This document shows positions 61,321 through 64,000 of a stretch of 64,000 bases of DNA, piece after piece. The first letter of the stretch is position 1; the number at the start of each line of letters is the position of its first letter. The stretch comes from an uncultured Neglectibacter sp. (GTDB taxonomy: Bacteria; Bacillota; Clostridia; Oscillospirales; Acutalibacteraceae): the NCBI GenBank assembly GCA_937958185.1, contig CALFFN010000022.1, positions 62,001 to 126,000 of the forward strand. Reading direction: 5' to 3'. The position numbers were made by a program, and so were the translations under genes. The notes below the pieces were generated by a model. That model saw nothing but the letters and a program-made list of their open reading frames with translations, had not been told where the DNA came from and did not search any database.

Positions 61321-61440
61321 TCGTCGGAGCTCGGTCTCGTGGCTTGGAGCACCGCAAGCGGCGCTCCGGTCGCCTGACGACCGGCTCCTCCTCTCAAAGA
61401 AAAATCTTGCGATTTTTCTTTGGCAAAGGGCAAGGGCAAA
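61321..61440 (+). repeat. Hairpin-rich segment between tRNA-Thr and tRNA-Tyr
   Basis: Contains two GC-rich inverted repeats (GGAGC...GCTCC around GCACCGCAAGCGG, and CGGTCG...CGACCG), then AAAGAAAAATC/GATTTTTCTTT, and ends GGCAAAGGGCAAGGG. Its end resembles the CCTTTGCCC motif seen (inverted) in the tRNA-Leu units. Confidence 0.6.
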
Positions 61441-61469
61441 GACCTTATCCAGCATCTAAAATCGAATAT

Positions 61470-61554
61470 GGGGGGATTCCCGAGTGGCCAAAGGGGACAG
61501 ACTGTAAATCTGCTGGCTATGCCTTCGATGGTTCGAATCCATCTCCCCTCACCA
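61470..61554 (+). tRNA. tRNA-Tyr (GTA)
   Basis: 85-nt class II tRNA with encoded CCA. Acceptor GGGGGGA / TCCCCTC, anticodon loop CTGTAAA giving GTA, long variable arm, T-arm GATGGTTCGAATCCATC. Confidence 0.95.
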
Positions 61555-61740
61555 TTGAAAAGGGAGAAGATACCTTTGGTATCTTCTCCCTTTTCAACTG
61601 TGAAGCGAAGGAGATGGATTCGAAAGGGCGTTAATAAAACGTGCCGGTGGCACGTTTTTAGCCCGTGGATTTCCGCTCAGTTGCGTCCTGCGATTCATCA
61701 CAAAGCGGGGCAGTTGGTCGTTTCCAGCAGAAAGCAATCT
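61555..61740 (+). repeat. tRNA-Tyr-tail unit A
   Basis: Starts just after CCA with TTGAAA, then a long AAAAGGGAGAAGATACC / GGTATCTTCTCCCTTTT hairpin, then GGAGATGGATTCGA (61610-61623), the reverse complement of the tRNA-Tyr T-arm, then cargo, and ends before a forward tRNA-Tyr tail copy (GCAATCTCCCCTACCATTG at 61734). Confidence 0.8.
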
Positions 61741-61860
61741 CCCCTACCATTGAAACATAGGAGATGGATTCGAGAAGCGCAAGAGATGCACAAGAGCGCT
61801 GCATCTCTGAGAAAACGCCCCGGCGGGGCGTTTTTAGGGCATGGATTTACTGTCGTTTGT
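61741..61860 (+). repeat. tRNA-Tyr-tail unit B
   Basis: Continues from the forward tail copy into a second GGAGATGGATTCGA (61760-61773) and cargo with a CGCCCCGGCGGGGCG hairpin. It lacks the distal part found in A and C; the gap is followed by the DUF6650-like gene. Confidence 0.75.
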
Positions 61861-62172
61861 GAACGAGTCCCGCTTTTTGAACAATTTTATCGAAAAGCGG
61901 GACTTGTCATATGCGGGATGCCTTGATATATGGGGCTTTCCAGTTTTTTATATTAAAATACCGTCTTTCCAAAACTCCCTAAACGCAAAACAAATATTTT
62001 TACGCGAAGTCGGAATTTAAACACCATTTTTCGATAAAACCGATTTATAAGTATTCTCGAAAGTTATAGACATATTGTTGTCCAAGCACAGCGACTATGG
62101 TATAATTTAAGATAGGAGCCATTTGGAATAAAAAGCCAGCATGTCAAAGTATTGTATTGGGAGAGGACTTGA
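61861..62172. other. AT-rich gap before DUF6650-like gene
   Basis: About 310 nt, including a GTCCCGCTTTT/AAAAGCGGGAC hairpin (61867-61904) and a promoter (TTGTCC 17-nt TATAAT, 62078-62106). No gene. Confidence 0.65.
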
Positions 62173-62622
62173 ATGGGATACAGATTAAATGAATTTAGCA
62201 CACCGATAGGTGGAATCTCATGGGAAAAATATATTACGGAAGAAGATCGGATACAATATTTGTTTTTCTATTTAGAGTCTAAACGAATTTTAACTAACCC
62301 AATATCAATGGAAGTTGTAGGAGAGTGCGTTAATTCTGCATTAGAAATAAAATCAGTATTAGTGGAGATAACAAAAGATATTTCATTTTCTGAAAATAAT
62401 CTGAACTGTATCCGGCAAATGATTAGTGGGTGTAATGATTTCCTTAACAATATTAATGAAGCGGATTATCCTCATCTCATATATAAAAATAAAGATAGAT
62501 GGGAAGATTTGAGATTTGACACAGCAATGAAAACTTTCCGTGAGGCTTTTAGACAGCCTATTAAAGAAATTGAAAAGCAAACAGGAATAGTTTTCAAAGG
62601 GCACATTTCAGATATGTGGTAA
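62173..62622 (+). CDS. DUF6650-like protein, strikingly AT-rich
   Basis: 149 residues: MGYRLNEFSTPIGGISWEKYITEEDRIQYLFFYLESKRILTNPIS, with CVNSALEIKSVLVEITKDI and a helical C-terminal half. The N-terminal (L-E-FLESRRVL-like) pattern resembles the DUF6650 family (moderate confidence). Base composition is much lower in GC than the rest of the window. It follows a promoter and GAGAGGAC. It lies between repeated tRNA-tail cassettes, suggesting acquisition. Confidence 0.65.
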   Translation: MGYRLNEFSTPIGGISWEKYITEEDRIQYLFFYLESKRILTNPISMEVVGECVNSALEIKSVLVEITKDISFSENNLNCIRQMISGCNDFLNNINEADYPHLIYKNKDRWEDLRFDTAMKTFREAFRQPIKEIEKQTGIVFKGHISDMW

Positions 62623-62663
62623 ATATAGGGATTTAGTAGAAAGTTAATTCTGCCTTCTCAATT

Positions 62664-62688
62664 ATATCTATAGTGTTCCGCTATTACA
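62664..62688 (+). repeat. Direct repeat, left copy, flanking the nitroreductase segment
   Basis: ATATCTATAGTGTTCCGCTATTACA, repeated with one mismatch at 63506-63530 (written here in two parts of under 20 nt: ATATCTATAGTGTTCCG and CTATTACA). Confidence 0.85.
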
Positions 62689-62695
62689 AGATAAG

Positions 62696-62732
62696 TTGAC
62701 AGCCTGCCAAGGAGTTGGTCTGTCAATTTTTT
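62696..62732 (+). terminator. Terminator after DUF6650-like gene
   Basis: TTGACAG / CTGTCAA stem followed by TTTTTT. Confidence 0.85.
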
Positions 62733-62840
62733 GTAAACATTATATGTTTATTATGGCATCTTACGGAGAACCGCTGTATAATGAAATTACCTTATTAGCG
62801 ATGGCTTAAAAACACCTACCGAAGATCAGGAGGAAACAAT

Positions 62841-63503
62841 ATGACCATCAAAGAAGCCATAAAAGAAAGACACATGGTTCGCAAATACATTGATAGACCT
62901 ATTCCCAGTGATTTGATGGAAAAGCTGAACACCAGAATCGCAGAAAACAATCAGACACATAATCTCTCTCTTTCCCTCGTAACTGGGAATGCTGATGGCT
63001 TGGGTGCTTTGGCAAAGATGCTCGGCAAGGGGGTAAAGAACTATATTGTTTTGGCCGATCCGAATTCTACGGACCTTGACGAAAAACTGGGTTACTGCGG
63101 CGCAGACATGATTTTGTATGCACAGACTCTTGGTCTCAACACCTGGTGGGTTGGTGGAATGTACAATGCCAAGGGCGCACAGAAAAATATGGACAGCAGT
63201 GCTGCGCGTATCAATGGTGTGCTGGCAATCGGTTATGGTCAGACACAGGGTGTTCCTCATAAATCCAAAACCGCAGCGGAAATCAGCAGCTACAAAGGCA
63301 CCGCCCCTCAGTGGTTTATTGATGGTGTAGACGCCTTGCTTCTGGCCCCTACCGCCCTGAACAAGCAGGCTTTCACAGTCAGGGGTGACGGGAACAAGGT
63401 GTACCTTACCTGTGACAGCGGTCACTTCGCAGGCATTGATCTGGGTATCGGAAAATATCATTTTGAAGTTGGTGCCGGAAAAGATAATTTTGAGTGGGCT
63501 TAA
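62841..63503 (+). CDS. Nitroreductase-family protein
   Basis: 220 residues, FMN-dependent nitroreductase fold: TIKEAIKERHMVRKYIDRPIPSDLMEKL (N-terminal R-xx-R-x-Y), later YNAKGAQKNMDSSAARINGVLAIGYGQTQG. Such enzymes reduce nitro compounds, flavins or quinones with NAD(P)H. AGGAGG is 7 nt before ATG 62841. It is bounded by a 25-bp direct repeat, which suggests a mobile single-gene segment. Confidence 0.88.
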   Translation: MTIKEAIKERHMVRKYIDRPIPSDLMEKLNTRIAENNQTHNLSLSLVTGNADGLGALAKMLGKGVKNYIVLADPNSTDLDEKLGYCGADMILYAQTLGLNTWWVGGMYNAKGAQKNMDSSAARINGVLAIGYGQTQGVPHKSKTAAEISSYKGTAPQWFIDGVDALLLAPTALNKQAFTVRGDGNKVYLTCDSGHFAGIDLGIGKYHFEVGAGKDNFEWA

Positions 63504-63505
63504 AA

Positions 63506-63530
63506 ATATCTATAGTATTCCGCTATTACA
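63506..63530 (+). repeat. Direct repeat, right copy
   Basis: Matches 62664-62688 with one mismatch. Ends directly where tRNA-Tyr-tail unit C begins. Confidence 0.85.
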
Positions 63531-63752
63531 TTGAAAAGAGAGAAGATACCAAAGGTATCTTCTCTCTTTTCAACTATACGGCGCAGGAGATGGATTCGAG
63601 AAGCGCAAGAAATGCACAAGAACGTGCATCTCTGAGGAAACGCCCCAGTGGGACAATTTTAGCCCGTGGATTTTCTGTCGTTTACGCCCAGTGATTTATT
63701 CCAAAGCGGGGGCAACTGGTCGTTTCCAGCAGAAGGCAATCTCACCCCACCA
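63531..63752 (+). repeat. tRNA-Tyr-tail unit C
   Basis: TTGAAAAGAGAGAAGATACC hairpin, GGAGATGGATTCGA at 63586-63599 (again complementary to the tRNA-Tyr T-arm), cargo with GAAGCGCAAGA and CCCGTGGATTT as in unit A, then GCAATCTCACCCCACCA (63736-63752), a forward tail copy. It is a nearly complete repeat of unit A, about 2 kb away. Confidence 0.85.
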
Positions 63753-64000
63753 CGTCGCCGCAAACGCTTTTGAGTTTGCGGCGGTTTTTTACAAGAATTA
63801 TCGCGCCACTTTATGTGTTGCGGCTCCTTTCCAAAAAGGTGCTGTGCCCCAGTGGGGTACAGCACCAGCCGAAGCGAAGCGTAGACCACGCTTGGTTTCC
63901 CTGTTCGGTTGTAACCGGCAAGCGCCATGCCATTCCCCAAAAAAGATGGCATGGCGTGACCGATTTTATGATGGAAAAAGCCAGCGCCTGAAAACGCCGG
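63753..64000. other. Hairpin-rich end of the window
   Basis: CGTCGCCGCAAAC...GTTTGCGGCGG hairpin with TTTTTT at 63784, of the same type that abuts the CCA of tRNA-Leu; then a GGTGCTGTGCCCC / GGGGTACAGCACC hairpin. No gene is supported. Confidence 0.65.

Noticed and set aside
61260..61926. Reading frames through tRNA-Thr, tRNA-Tyr and the downstream units
   Set aside because: They cross structural RNA genes and hairpins.
63659..63952. Small reading frames at the right end
   Set aside because: They cover hairpin-rich repeat sequence without RBS or recognisable protein features.

Overview
The window looks like a chromosome segment from a low-to-moderate GC, Gram-positive anaerobe of class Clostridia, probably an Oscillospiraceae/Ruminococcaceae-type gut bacterium. 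This is inferred from gene content (whiA-rapZ-murB-hprK cluster, rpsF-ssb-rpsR, S-layer-type protein), strong RBSs and sigma-A promoters. Species cannot be named from the sequence alone.

Layout. 0-6.3 kb: 5' part of nagB, a DMT transporter, a MATE exporter, a solute-binding lipoprotein with small Cys-rich neighbours, and prfB. 6.3-9.4 kb: a duplicated hairpin repeat, a RING/zinc-ribbon membrane protein, and the rpsF-ssb-rpsR operon. 9.5-12.4 kb: a regulator-methyltransferase fusion, a frameshifted purC, and an array of ~297-bp units ending at tRNA-Leu. 12.5-22.7 kb: an orphan MazF, an oxidoreductase, a NUDIX enzyme and a minus-strand purine cluster (purE, purM, purN, an archaeal-type IMP cyclohydrolase, a stand-alone AICAR transformylase, purD). 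22.8-42.8 kb: housekeeping genes, mostly minus strand (MIF-like protein, SPFH/NfeD pair, beta-helix protein, sfsA, tex, dgt, pfkA, dnaE, GH18, whiA, P-loop kinase, rapZ, murB, hprK), with a 0.66-kb AT-rich gap holding a regularly spaced TTTACATAA motif.

43.2-55.2 kb is an integrated mobile element of about 12.0 kb. It is inserted at the 3' end of tRNA-fMet and bounded by a 12-bp direct repeat (43233-43244 and 55185-55196). It carries a large serine recombinase whose last codons lie in the tRNA, a divergent repressor/Cro control region with four phased operators, small unknown genes, a replication-initiator-like protein, an SLH protein and a thioester/Cna-B surface protein. It also has two paralogous oriT-like regions each followed by MobC-like genes (three in all, no relaxase), a phosphoesterase, and a probable type I toxin-antitoxin locus with duplicated small RNAs next to the right end.

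55.2-64 kb: tRNA-Pro and tRNA-Gln, a Xaa-Pro peptidase, an AraC regulator with a DUF2000 protein, hisF-hisH, an XRE regulator, tRNA-Thr and tRNA-Tyr, then a DUF6650-like gene and a nitroreductase embedded among repeated cassettes. A recurring oddity is that sequence downstream of tRNA-Leu, tRNA-fMet, tRNA-Pro and tRNA-Tyr contains inverted (complementary) copies of that tRNA's own T-arm, often with forward copies of its 3' tail flanking short hairpin-rich cargo. I regard this as the most novel pattern in the window, together with the mobile element and its small-RNA toxin locus.
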